A stretch of 60,000 bases of DNA. Origin: Takakia lepidozioides (Eukaryota; Streptophyta; Takakiopsida; Takakiales; Takakiaceae). The notes beneath the pieces were generated by a model. The model did not search any database, was not told the DNA's origin, and worked only from the letters and a program-made list of their open reading frames with translations. The DNA lies in NCBI GenBank assembly GCA_030704615.1, contig CM060731.1, forward strand, positions 55,476,221 to 55,536,220, given 5' to 3'. Below are positions 11,908 to 22,828 of this stretch, one piece after another; within the stretch, counting starts at the first letter, position 1; each line of letters starts with the position of its first letter. A program made the position numbers and the translations under genes.

Positions 11908-12511
11908 ATTTACTGCTCTACCACAGATAATTAGTTTCCTTCCATGACTCTATTAGCAGCAGAAGTGGCGAAGCTCTCCCAAGAATCTACAGCACCTTCT
12001 ACCTCCCTCCCTTGTATCACCATGGGCAAGAGGAGAGATCTTGAAGATTTTGCAGTTTATCTGTTTCGTCATTGAGCCTTTGGCTGGACTCGTTTTTGTT
12101 AGCTCTGAGTTTGTGAATCAACGATCTTTCAGAATATTGTGTCAAACCATTCCTAAGTGCTGAGGGTTTGCAGATTAGTTTTTTTCTCAGCTATGGCTAC
12201 TGTAAGGGTTGAGCACCTCAGCACACCTCGAGTATTCTTGGTTGGTCACATACGTCTGTTGTGGGGATACTTCTTTTGTAGCACCTACAGCAGGTATCAG
12301 GGTTTTGCTTTACTTCCTGGTTTTGTTGCTTTTCTTGCTTTTCTGTCTTGAGTTCGAGTATTTTAAGCAGTCAATGAACACAAGGTCAGGTGCTTAAAGT
12401 TTGCAAATAATTTATTTATTCCGTAGGATGGAATCTGCTCAGATTCAAGATTGGATTGTCGCACCCGCAGCTTCCATTCGCTTCCCTCCCAGCAATTTCA
12501 AGCTCTCTTTA

Positions 12512-12547
<36 letters not shown>

Positions 12548-13034
12548 TGTACTTGTTCGCTATCGGTCTCTTGCGCTAGTGTGCACCGCAGCACTAAAGT
12601 TCATTACTGCATGTTAGCCACACCGTACCGTGGGCCCAGGTTATGTAGATTCTTGGCACCTTGAATTCAGAATCTTTGCTTGATTATGACCTGTTGTTCT
12701 ACACGCCCACATACTCATGCAGGTATGCTTTAGGACCGTGTAGGTGAGCCGGAGCAGTTAGGGTTTTGTGCTAAAATGTGTTTTGCTAGCTCATTGAATG
12801 TCCAAGTTTTCCAGACTTAAAAGGACACTTATTTTCTTAAGGTCGATCAGGTTGCGGCAGATGAGGGCAGGTTAAAAGCGTTCTGCATTCTTGTCTTCTT
12901 TCTCTTTGGTGTGTTATGTTTTCCCAGTCTATATAACATTGTCTATCACTGTTGTGGTTCTTGCCAAGATCCAGGTAGGGTACATGTAGGGTTGTGCAAT
13001 TGTTGGTGTTATGATGATTGGCTTAAGGCCAACC

Positions 13035-13252
13035 AGAATCTTTTGTCAATATGACCATGGTGGGTTAAGTTTATGTCACTGTACAACTTCTCCCAGTAAA
13101 GCCTCTTCTGATCCCTTACAAGCTGATTGACCTCTTTACGCAGTTGGTAGTATCTAGACCAGAGCGTTTTTTCATCTTTGATATTACAGCAGTCCTTTTA
13201 GAGCGCCTGCCTCTCAGCAATCTTGAGCTTGATCTCATGGGTCCACCAATTT
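13035..13252 (-). pseudogene. Second LINE linker fragment in arm B
   Basis: This is the reverse-strand counterpart of the copy at 2441, with the same stop-bearing region and the RLYWEKLYS motif. It is a degenerate fragment. Confidence 0.55.
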
Positions 13253-13649
13253 ACTGCTCTACCACAGATAATTAGTTTCCTTCCATGACTCTATCAGCAG
13301 CAGAAGTGGCAAAGCTCTCCCAAGAATCTACAGCACCTTCTACCTCCCTCCCTTGTATCACCATGGGCAAGAGGAGAGATCTTGAAGTGACTGTGTAAAG
13401 TGTGGAGGGTAAAAAGTGGACTAGAAAGTGTTAGCAATTCTGTTCCTGGTTGGGTCTTGGCAGACACGGTTGTTTGTTATTTAGATGTCGAATTCTGGAT
13501 GTGCACTCAGGGTTGCGCACTCCTGGCAACTAGGTGTGGTGTAAGTTTCTTGGCTGCGTCCACCCATCAGGGTTTGCAAATAATTTATAAATTGTGCGCA
13601 TGTTTTGAGCCGTTAATTGGTCGATGACAGAATGTGGTTGTTGGTGACT

Positions 13650-14405
13650 TACGTAGCCTTGTGGACATTGACCCCCGCCCCAGTTTTGAGCGGAACAAAA
13701 GGGATAGAACATACCTCTGTCAGGGGCTGACGTTGGTAGTAAGACTTACCTTGATATATAGAATTAATCCGGGTTTTCCAGATATCCTCTAGAAATCCCT
13801 TCACACAAGCATCAATCTGCTGTGTGTGGCCTCAGCAGGGCCTGGGCTTTCGGCTCAGCCTCGAGACTTTCAAAGTTGGTAAACAGGGGTACAGGCACAA
13901 TTCCCTTGATAGATTTGAAGAGAGCGTCTCTTTGGTGAGAGAACCCTGGACAGTGTATCAAAAAATGAATACTGTCTTCAGATAGCCCACACAACGGGCA
14001 ATTGCACTCTCTCTTTCCTCTCTGCTTCTGTTTGCTGTTCAAAGGTAGGCTTCCTGCCCTGAGTTTAAATTTCAGTCTAGTGCCGAGAGTGGGTAGACCC
14101 TTGAGGTCATCCAAGATGGTCCTCCCCCATGTCACTGACTGGAAACAGGTTCAGGGAAGTTTTCTCTGCCTAACTTCATTTTCATCAGACAATCTCATGG
14201 CAAAAGACGGCTTTGGCTTTGGACACTACAGCCTCTAAGTCAGATTTATCCAGCAGGGTCAGACTTGCGGCTCCAGGTCCACGTCCTTGAGAATCTTCTT
14301 CTACTCTCTCTGCCAGGACTTAGCCTGTTTGACAGGGCGGTCCTGTTTTCCAGATATAGAGTCGATTACTTAGGATATCTGGTGTTGGGCATATGTTGCA
14401 GCTGA
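13650..14405 (-). pseudogene. LINE C-terminal tail in arm B, frameshifted
   Basis: This is the reverse-strand counterpart of 503-1258. A 107-residue piece (13812-14135) keeps the CPLCGLSEDSIHFLIHC knuckle. The rest is broken by small indels, and a short deletion near 13830 removes the residues before the NHTQQIDACV-like segment. Confidence 0.7.
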
Positions 14406-14884
14406 CCCCACCATCTGACCTTGAATTCATCTCGTCGGAGCTTAAGGACGGAATGCCAAAGATTCAAGATAGAACAACAATAGAACAATAGTGGAAAGAA
14501 AAGGGACAATTCTTCATGATTAGTTTGTTTCTTAGCTATGACTAGTGTTAGGTTAGTGACACTCGGTTAACGATCTCCCTTTGAAGGTGGGTTACTTTAT
14601 TTTCATACTTGCCCTCTAGACACCCGATGACAATGCAAATCAATATGGGATTTGTTTAATCAAGAGGAGTTCTGCTGCTTGGGAGCGATTCCTTGGACCC
14701 AGGAGACTATACCTTTAAGCAGGTTGATGCTCCTTCAACAACAGACACAAGTAAAGGCAGTGGTAAACCCTTCTCCCTGTCATCGGGGTTTTGTCATCGG
14801 GATAATTTAGGTTTTCCTGTGGCGGTCTGAGTTTCTTAGGGCTCTGCGGCCTGAGTTTGCTGATAGTGAGGTTTAAGTACTTAG

Positions 14885-15260
14885 GGTTTGTTGTCACCAG
14901 ATCGTTTCAAGGTTATTGAAAGCTTTGCAACTTTGTGAGGCAGCAGAAGCTCCACTTGCTTCACTCCATAAATTTTTGCAAGGCTTTCGTAGCAAGGGTT
15001 GTAGGGTATGTCTTCTTGTACTTACTGGAGCTGTTTGTCCCGTAGGTTATGTTACTCCCGCAGGGTCCCCTAAATCCCCAACGTCCCGTTTGGTGTAATT
15101 CAGAGGTTGTGTAGATTCTTGGCACTAGTTGCTGATGCTGGGATCTTTTCTTGATTCTTTTCATAACTAGGGTTGTTTGATGCGTGGCTGCAAATATGAG
15201 TAGTATCGTTCAAACCCCTCATTTCTCGTGAGTGCCTAGGGTTGTCTTTATTTGTTGCAT
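14885..15260 (-). repeat. Inverted copy of 6010-6385
   Basis: The stretch after arm B is the reverse complement of 6010-6385 (paired positions sum to about 21270). In the forward arm this module lies at the inner end, in arm B at the outer end. This fits a tandem or circularly permuted module order and suggests that another copy of the module lies just left of the window. Confidence 0.8.
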
Positions 15261-15555
15261 CGAGTATTTGTGGAGTTCTTGATACTTAGGTTTTGTTTCT
15301 GGAGTTTGTCTGGACAATGATTAGCTAGAGTAACGAGTTGCCTTGGTGATTTGAGATTCTTAGGTCCTGTGGCCTGAGTTGCTGATAGTGAGGGGTTCGT
15401 TTGTCACCCACCGATCATGGTAACTTCTGCCTTGATATTCTGGTAGTTGACTGTCATTTTGGTCGTTCACTTGTGAGTGCTTGCCGTCCTTGCATCCACT
15501 TCTATTGTTATTCTGAGTCATTTTGTTGCTGTTGTTTGTGATACATCTCAAGCAG

Positions 15556-17000
15556 GTTATCGCAAAGATCGTTCCGAAGCTTGGATCAGGTACATGCTGC
15601 TCCCACAGCTACCTGAGCTCCCCAAAATAAGGCCGGTCTTGAAAAGGTATTGTTCCCTGAGCAGCATCGGAAGCTTCCTGTAACGCCGCAGACCTATGAG
15701 TCTGTATCAGCAACAATGCCCGAGTTGGCGGCGAATGTTTTAATCGAGACAGATGGTTTCAAGACTTCCTTGTTTAGTGGAGCCTTCCTATCGCGCCAAC
15801 TTGAGGAGATAGTCAACCGAGATACAAACATCGTTCCTCGTTGCATGCGGCGGCTTGCAAGAGTTCTTTGGCTTTTTCAAGCAATATGTGGCCGGTTTTA
15901 AGGTCACGTTTTCGTTCATTCTACTGAAAGGGCGCGGTACAGTTTCACCATCATTCACCCAAACTACTGCACACCGGACAAGGCCTGATACGATTGGCAT
16001 AGCCTTTGGATGCACCTTCCTAGTAGGTGAAGACAAGGTTTGCAACTTGCTTGCAGCTGAAATCGATCTTCGTTCTAAGATGAGGTCGCTTAAAATCGAT
16101 GTTTTATGGGGAATTGAAATTTATTCTAGGCTACATAGCAGCAGGCACTGAATTCAGTGGGTGGTACATCGGCAGGGAGAGTTCCGAAGGAGTTGTATCC
16201 AGTGGGTCGACGTCTTAACCTATCAGATATTTCTGATCGCTGCCATTTTTTACTCAGCGTAGGCTATGCTTCCAGCTAATGAAGAAAATGTGCATGACTC
16301 TGTTCCGGTAGTCCCAGGTCGCCGTGCCATGTTTTCTTTGGAAAAGTCACCGGATGGAAGGAGGAGTATTTACTTTTATGATGACAAAGTGGCGAAGCAC
16401 ATTAGAGACTTTTCTAGTTATAGTGCTGACCAGGGGACGGATATTACCATGATAAAGAGGGCTTATGTTGCTGCGAGAACATGTAAGTTTCTGCCGCAGA
16501 TGGTGGCATTGCCTTTCGAAACTGCTCATGGATCCTACAGAGTTGAGTTTGGTCCTCTTGGATACCAATGCAGATTGGAGTCTGAAGAGGAATGCAGGTG
16601 GATGGCTCAGTGTGTCTGCCAAGCCTTATGTATCCTCCACAGTGCGGGCCTGGGTGCACAGGGATATCCGACTCCCAAATATTGTGCGCCTTTCAGATAC
16701 AGATTTCATGCTCATCGACCTCGAATCTGTAGCAGATTTTCCTTTCAATTGTTTTGATGGATTTCAGCCTTTCTCAGCCTGGTGTCCGGAGATGTATGAG
16801 GGCAACCAGTTAAACGCCCTTTTCAGACATTATAGTGTTTGCAAACTCCTGGATGAGTATATCCCCGTTGCAAGGACAGCACATGCTGAAGACTTTATAA
16901 GGAAGCTCACTGACAAACAACTCAGTTTCATCACAGGCATTACAACATCCTTGGCTATCAGAGTGTGGGTTTATCCTCATTCATCTCTCATTTTGTGACC
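15556..17000 (+). pseudogene. Crinkler-like PD-(D/E)XK nuclease plus kinase-like pseudogene
   Basis: Successive reading frames read as one decayed protein. After the acceptor at 15555 comes a region ending near 15900. Next is a nuclease-like motif, RPD (about 15980-15990) followed by FLVGEDK (about 16020-16035), fitting PD...(D/E)-x-K. From 16266 a kinase-like fold follows: YFYDDKVAKH as a possible N-lobe strand, then HRDIRLPNIV (catalytic loop) and DFMLIDLESV (activation-strand Asp) near 16665-16730. The catalytic loop is in a different frame from the preceding LCILHSAGL, consistent with one extra base near 16650. Other shifts lie near 15640 and 15850 and between 16090 and 16266. A nuclease followed by a kinase is a known Crinkler-type C-terminal arrangement. 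With this many breaks it is probably a pseudogene. Confidence 0.55.
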
Positions 17001-17196
17001 TTGATGTTTGCTGATGTTTGTGCAGGTGGGTAAAACCTTTGTCCTTAGTTTGACTACATGTTTGAGGCTCTGCTCTAAATCTGGCAATTGGATTCTCTTT
17101 AACCTATATTCTCTGATTGACCTTTTGTCCAACTGTTTTATATGGCACCTCCAGTTTTTCACATAATTCTAGATGAATCTAATCAAACAGACTAAA

Positions 17197-17696
17197 NNNN
17201 NNNNNNNNNNNNNNNNNNNNNNNNNNNNNNNNNNNNNNNNNNNNNNNNNNNNNNNNNNNNNNNNNNNNNNNNNNNNNNNNNNNNNNNNNNNNNNNNNNNN
17301 NNNNNNNNNNNNNNNNNNNNNNNNNNNNNNNNNNNNNNNNNNNNNNNNNNNNNNNNNNNNNNNNNNNNNNNNNNNNNNNNNNNNNNNNNNNNNNNNNNNN
17401 NNNNNNNNNNNNNNNNNNNNNNNNNNNNNNNNNNNNNNNNNNNNNNNNNNNNNNNNNNNNNNNNNNNNNNNNNNNNNNNNNNNNNNNNNNNNNNNNNNNN
17501 NNNNNNNNNNNNNNNNNNNNNNNNNNNNNNNNNNNNNNNNNNNNNNNNNNNNNNNNNNNNNNNNNNNNNNNNNNNNNNNNNNNNNNNNNNNNNNNNNNNN
17601 NNNNNNNNNNNNNNNNNNNNNNNNNNNNNNNNNNNNNNNNNNNNNNNNNNNNNNNNNNNNNNNNNNNNNNNNNNNNNNNNNNNNNNNNNNNNNNNN
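17197..17696. other. Assembly gap (500 N)
   Basis: Exactly 500 N separate two contigs. The reading frames reported across it are artefacts. The ParB fragment to the right is cut by it. Confidence 0.99.
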
Positions 17697-17925
17697 GAGG
17701 GTGGACGAACGACGGGCATGGAAACCAACCTACACAGGGGAATCTTCAACCTCCACCCGGGGCAAGCATACTTTGCACAACAAACTGAGAGTTTACCTTC
17801 TGACCACCCAACATCTCAGCAGCTTTGCTTTCATAGAATTCATCGTCCACATCAACAATGATCTCCTTCCCTGCCCCGAAGGGATCTCATCCGCCACACT
17901 TTGCATCTTCTCTTGCAGAGTTCAT
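17697..17925 (-). pseudogene. N-terminal fragment of a third ParB-methyltransferase gene
   Basis: On the minus strand the peptide KVNSQFVVQSML, then KIPLCRLVSMPVVRPP, matches EVNSQEVIRDML and DIPLCRMISMPVVRPP of the gene at 22.8-27.7 kb. It is preceded by an acidic stretch (VDVDDEFYESKAAEM), as in that gene. A one- or two-base shift separates the two motif blocks. The copy is truncated by the gap, so the DGNHR motif and methyltransferase part are not visible. The 116-bp palindromic satellite begins just upstream of it. Confidence 0.65.
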
Positions 17926-17944
17926 TCAAATTGATATAAGAGAG

Positions 17945-18992
17945 AGGCATGAAACGATGGTGTTTTGAGCATGGCAGACAGGCCCTATGTGGCCAATTTC
18001 TCATTAGAAAACAAGCAGTGTGGGGGCCGAAAATACTGTGCCTTGCCGCACATGTTTCAGCTTCCAAATATTGGTGTTTTGAAACATGATATTTGGCCCT
18101 ATGTGGCAACATTTCCACAAAAAAAATAGGCAGAGAGGGGGCCAAAAAGGGGGCACAAACAGTGTGCATTGCCGCACACTCTTTGTGCTACCAACTATGG
18201 GTGTTTTGAGCATGCATACTGGCCCTGTTTGGCCCAATTTCACATAGAAAAACAAGCAGAGAGGGGGCTCAAACAGTGTGCATTTCCGCACACTGTTTGA
18301 GCTTCCAATAAGGGTTCGTTTCAACCTGCCATAGTGGCCCTAGTGCCCGATTTTCACAAAAAAAACAAGCAGACAAGGGGGCTCAAACAGTGTGCGTTGC
18401 CGCACACTGTTTGAGCTTGCAATAAGGGGCGATTTTAACATGGCATAGTGGCCATGAGTGGCCGATTTTGCAATAAAAGAAAAGTGAGTGAAGGGGGCTC
18501 AAACAGTGTGCGTTGCCGCACACTATTTGAGCTTCCATTTCGGGGTGGATTCACCCTGCCATACTGGCCCTAGGTGCACAATTTTCATGTCAAAAAATAA
18601 GCAAATCAGGGGGCTCAAACAGTGTGCATTGATGCACACTGTTTGGGCTGCCAGGTAAGTGTGAATTGAACCTGACAGAGATGACCTTTGTGGTCGATTC
18701 TAAAACAAAAAAAATAATGTCAAGTGTGGCTCAAACAGTGTGGCAATGCCACACACTGTTTGAGCTTCCAAAAAGGGGTAGAATGAACCTTAGAGAGAGG
18801 CGACTGTGTGCACGATTTTCACATTCAAGAATCAATTACAAGGGGGGCTCAAATAGTGTGCGGTGACGCACACTGTTTGAGCTGCCAGGTTAGTGTGGAT
18901 TGAACCTCACAGAGTTACCCTGTCTGGACGATTTTATTATGAAAAAAACAATGAGAAGGGGGGCTCAAATAGTGTGCGTTGGCGCACGCCAG
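17945..18992. repeat. 116-bp tandem satellite with a 36-bp palindrome per unit
   Basis: About nine units occur, each carrying GCTCAAACAGTGTGCG, a 4-nt centre (TTGC or variant), then CGCACACTGTTTGAGC. The GCTCAAA start recurs at 18267, 18381, 18497, 18613, 18729, 18847 and 18963, i.e. every 114-118 bp; more degenerate units lie at about 18026 and 18153. Arm changes are often matched on both sides (e.g. the unit at 18729 with TGTGGC/GCCACA), which suggests conservation of the palindrome. The array lies between the 5' end of the ParB fragment and the truncated transposase. Confidence 0.9.
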
Positions 18993-20951
18993 CCAATCTT
19001 CCAATGCTCTCATACTCTCAAGTGATGCAGCTCCAAAAGAGAACCACCAGGCACGAATTGTCTATAACAAAGTGTCCGCCTCCTTCATTGTTCTAGCATC
19101 TTTGTACTCTTTGCACAATTTACGGTGCTGAGTCTGCATCTCTGGTTTGATGTCCGACTTTGTATGTTTTTCCAGAGATTGTGTCCAATGGAATAGACAT
19201 GTACGCTCTCTTCCTGGCATAGGCACTTTTGGGTCACCCGATCCGAAGACAATACGAACAGCATTGAAATTTGCTTGAGCACTATCCGCCATGAAACCTG
19301 CGAAATTTGGAGATGGCAGCCCATGGCAGCCCATGACACGTATCAGGGAATTCCACATGAGCTTCTGGGATTCCGTATCCTCGGATTGCATGTCACAAAC
19401 TGCAATTGTCATAACTCGTTGGTACACTGGATCGTAGACATTACAAGCCATTGTCGTCCAATCCTTCACTCGTTTCACATGATCAAACATAAGAAAACAG
19501 TTCTGCAAGTCCCCAGTCTTCTGCATCCGCTTCACGAGGCTAACCCCACTGCTCTCCCCAACAGTCGACATTTTGAAAAAGAAAAACTTTGATGGCACCT
19601 TGACCTGGGAATACATTGTCCTGGATGTAATCGTACTTGCTCACTCGTTTCAATTCCAAAATATTGTCTATGTAGCCTCTGATCCAGAGCCCATTCTCAA
19701 TGCATTGATCTGATGCCGAATGTTAGGTGAACTTAAAGTGGAGAAATGATCCATGACCAGGTCCAATGCTGCACCGTCAAGTTTAGTCCCCACAGAATCC
19801 CCTTCACTCAAAATATGGCTTTCCAAGAAGGACTTGCTTGCGCCAAGAGCAATTGCAGATGTTGTTGCGGATGGGTTTCTCCCAAACTCCTGTTTGATCA
19901 ACCTCGATACTGTCTCAACACTCTCCTGTAATCCCCCTTCGAGACAGGATGGTTATGGAATCCGAAATGCACACAAGCTCTTGTCATTGTTTTCAAACGG
20001 TGGACAACATAGTACATTCTTGCTCCGCAGAGCGCCAACCAGGATGGCACAAGTTTGCAGAATTTGCAGACGAAAGTGTTTGCCGGTGGAGGGGCAGTCC
20101 CAGGCTGAAATGGATTTTCCGCCAGACCCTCCCATTCGCTTTGATTATGAACCCCAGACTGAAGAAAGTGTCTGCAATTCAAATTATCACACCTAAGGTC
20201 CATTGCAAATTGTCCTCCTGAAAACAAGCTTGTCATCATTCTGAATATTGGATGTTTTTGTTCTGCACCACGGGTGCCCGTCGTGTTTCTTGTCCATTCC
20301 ATGCATCATGATTGTTACACCTCCAACTCGCGGAGGAGGAGGCAGCTCGAATAGGATATCGCCATCAAAAGTCTCCGGCAAGAACTTCACAGGCACCTGC
20401 TTCAAAGATTCCCAATCAATTCCCCGCAACTCACTTTTGAATCCAGCCATTCTTCCCATCGCCCGCAATTTTGGAATGACACTACAAATCTCTTCTTCAT
20501 CAGCTTCTCCAACCACAGTAGGAAGGACTGGATTTGGAATTTCACTTATGTCATCATCGGAAGAATCCAAAAGCTCAACGATTGGAGTGGAGGACGTCTG
20601 TTCTTTTTTCACCACCACCTCCCTCTTGTCTTCAACGACCGAAGCAGCAGTCCCGGGCGTCACATATGACCCAAGGGACTTTCGCCGAGGCTCTCCAAGT
20701 ACTCTGTATCGACCAGGATGCACTCTCCACTGGCTGATATGAGCCGTCTCATCACGGTTTTGGAAAGAGTATTTCAACAACTTCCCTTTAAGATCGTACA
20801 CCTCTTTCTCCAAAAAGATGGAGCCATTCTGCAGCTGAAAACGGGTAGCCAAGACATGTTCCAGAACAATTGCAAATCCATTGTCAAGGACTTCCTGGGA
20901 GAACGGCACTGGTTTGTCGTCAGAGAAGAACTCCGCTTCAAAGGAAGCCAT
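18993..20951 (-). pseudogene. MULE-like transposase, copy 1, 3'-truncated
   Basis: Reading right to left: an N-terminal region from ATG 20951 (MASFEAEFFSDDKPVPF) with an acidic ELLDSSDDDISEI segment; a MDKKHDGHPWC motif; a Cys-rich zinc-binding region (LRCDNLNCRHF..., VCKFCKLV) ending in RACVHFGFHNHPVSKGDYR; then a DDE-type core with YQRVMTIAVCDMQSEDT, GFMADSAQANFNAV and ERTCLFHWTQSL. After a TAG comes WWFSFGAASLESM...LEDWLA, and homology stops at the satellite near 18992, so the SWIM-finger end is lost. At least three frame changes occur (about 20200, 19900, 19640). Order and motifs agree with copy 2 (35.6-46.9 kb). It is divergent from the ParB-methyltransferase gene to its right. Confidence 0.7.
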
Positions 20952-21785
20952 CTTCCTTCCTCGCGTACGTATTTGTACCTTGCTATCGCAGATCTAGTGT
21001 AAATCGGTTTACTGATGTCTCCAGAACACAGTTGAAGAATGAGCAGAGAATATGGCGGAGGAAGCTCAGACAACGACTGTGCATATTATGTTATTCTTTC
21101 CAGATATGCAGCCGTCCATTTTAATTACTTTTCTTGTGGGCCCAGTGGTCAGAGTATCCCTAGGAGCAGTGTCGGCAGATGTTAAACCGTTAACCAGAAC
21201 CTCATCAATAAACCCAATAACAAAGCCGACTTCCTGGAAGCATGCCACAGGATCTGAGAATGGGATTGCAGATTAAGTAAATGTATCTTTATACTACTAC
21301 CAATGATCATGCGCACCTGGAAAGTTCCAAATGTGAAACGAATGTGGGGTTGGCTAACAAGGATGACCGTGTATGATATTCCAAGATTTGTCATCAAACT
21401 CTCGTTCATTTACATTTATTTGTGTAAGACTGTGCGCCAAGATTTCTGGGATTCGCTGTTATTTTTAAATATTGAAACCGTTCTAATAAAGAACACGCCG
21501 TTTTTTTTGGGCGACACACGTCAGACATCCATAACTGAATACGAACAGCTGTACACCAATTGCTGGCATGTGCACTAATAAGGGAACGACTATGTGTAAC
21601 GGTCACGCGAGAGGGAATCCGATGCTTCTAGAGACACGCAAGAACGCAGGCAATCCCGCAAGAAATCGGGAGTCACTGCGTTTTTCTACTTTTCGCGACT
21701 TGGGAGGAGAGTGGTAGTCCAAGTGAGAGGGTTTCCTTCTACAAACAATAATACAAAAGAAAAGAAAGTCTCTTATTTACTCTCC
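20952..21785. other. Intergenic region between divergent transposase and ParB-methyltransferase gene
   Basis: There is no convincing coding sequence. It probably contains the promoters of both divergent genes. A pyrimidine-rich AT stretch near 21750-21790 precedes the first possible coding exon of the right-hand gene. Confidence 0.4.
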
Positions 21786-22106
21786 CTAGAGAGAGACGCA
21801 GAGCAAGAGAGCAAATGACGAGGCGTTCGTTGTTGGAGAAAAACACAGGGCCAAGGCAAAGCAGGTGACGCGGAGACTGATTCAGAGAGCATACGGAGAC
21901 TTAGGCAGCGGCTGTGACACAGTCGGCGATAAGAGTGCGCCACCTGTGGAGGAAGAGAATGATTCGATGCACCTGAGGAGGTGGAAGCACGAGGAACCGC
22001 CGAACCGGGAGAAGGTCCAAACCCTGAGCACCAGACATAATTCCATCAATGTGAGAGGGAAGAAAGCTTCCGAATGGGATCAAATTCAAAACCTAAAGAA
22101 GGCGCC
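21786..22106 (+). CDS. Possible 5' exon of ParB-methyltransferase gene 1
   Basis: An open stretch from a TAG near 21786 ends at a good donor (GCGCCA then GTAAGT, 22107). It includes QVTRRLIQRAYGDLGSG and KKASEWDQIQNLKKA. No in-frame ATG is present, so the true start is unresolved: either an upstream exon or a non-coding leader. It resembles no family I know. Confidence 0.3.
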
Positions 22107-22828
22107 AGTAAGTTTTTATCTAACTTACATTTCATTGTTGAAATATGCGTAGAGATTGAGTGAATGTCCCAACAGGGTTGTCGCGTACCGACATTCACAA
22201 GTTGATTTGATTTCTACTCCTTTGCGAAGGGTTTATCGCACAATGAGTGGTGACTAGCATCGGTAGTTATTCACTGTTGTTTCAGATCATACAGTCTGTC
22301 TGATTGCCTTTCGAGGAGTCCTTCCTCTCCCTTCTTTAGCAGGAACTACTGAATTGCGAGCGTCGTTAACGCCATTCGGTTCTCCTCATGAGATTTCTGT
22401 ACCTATGTGTTTGAAGAGAGAGTGAGGGTCGGCATAACCCATCAGTCATCGTTGTTCAGACCATACAGTCTGTCTGATGCCTTTCGAGCAGTCCTTTCCT
22501 CTTCCCATGCTGGCGACGGTAATGAACAGTGAGTCAATCTGAATAATTTGCACTTACTGTCCGACCTACACATACTGATGTCGTTGCCGCCAATCACTTG
22601 CACATAGATGTCATTACACAACACCGATCTCCGTCAGGTCGTTGGTCGTTAACCCTCGCTATCAAATCTCGCTCCTCTTGTTTTTGAATACGGCAGTATC
22701 AGTTTTGCTTGTGTAGATTGTGCTGATTTTTCACACCATTCATAGTGAGTTTCTTTGAGACAGAGTGATGGTCGTTACCGCCATTCACTATTTGCAATTA
22801 CTCAGTCAGAACTGAATGGCATCGTGCA

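Larger units (their letters stand above)
9690..14892 (-). repeat. Arm B of the giant inverted repeat
   Basis: This is the reverse complement of 1-5995. Paired positions sum to about 15690 over 2050-5995 and to about 14890 over 1-1258, the difference being the 800-bp segment missing here. LINE fragments therefore lie on the minus strand. Arm B occupies what would be the first intron of the nuclease/kinase-like gene whose exons are at 8303-8537 and from 15556. Confidence 0.9.

Noticed and set aside
17173-17934. 253-residue and 185-residue ORFs across 17.2-17.9 kb
   Set aside because: They run through 500 N; only the right-hand part is real sequence.
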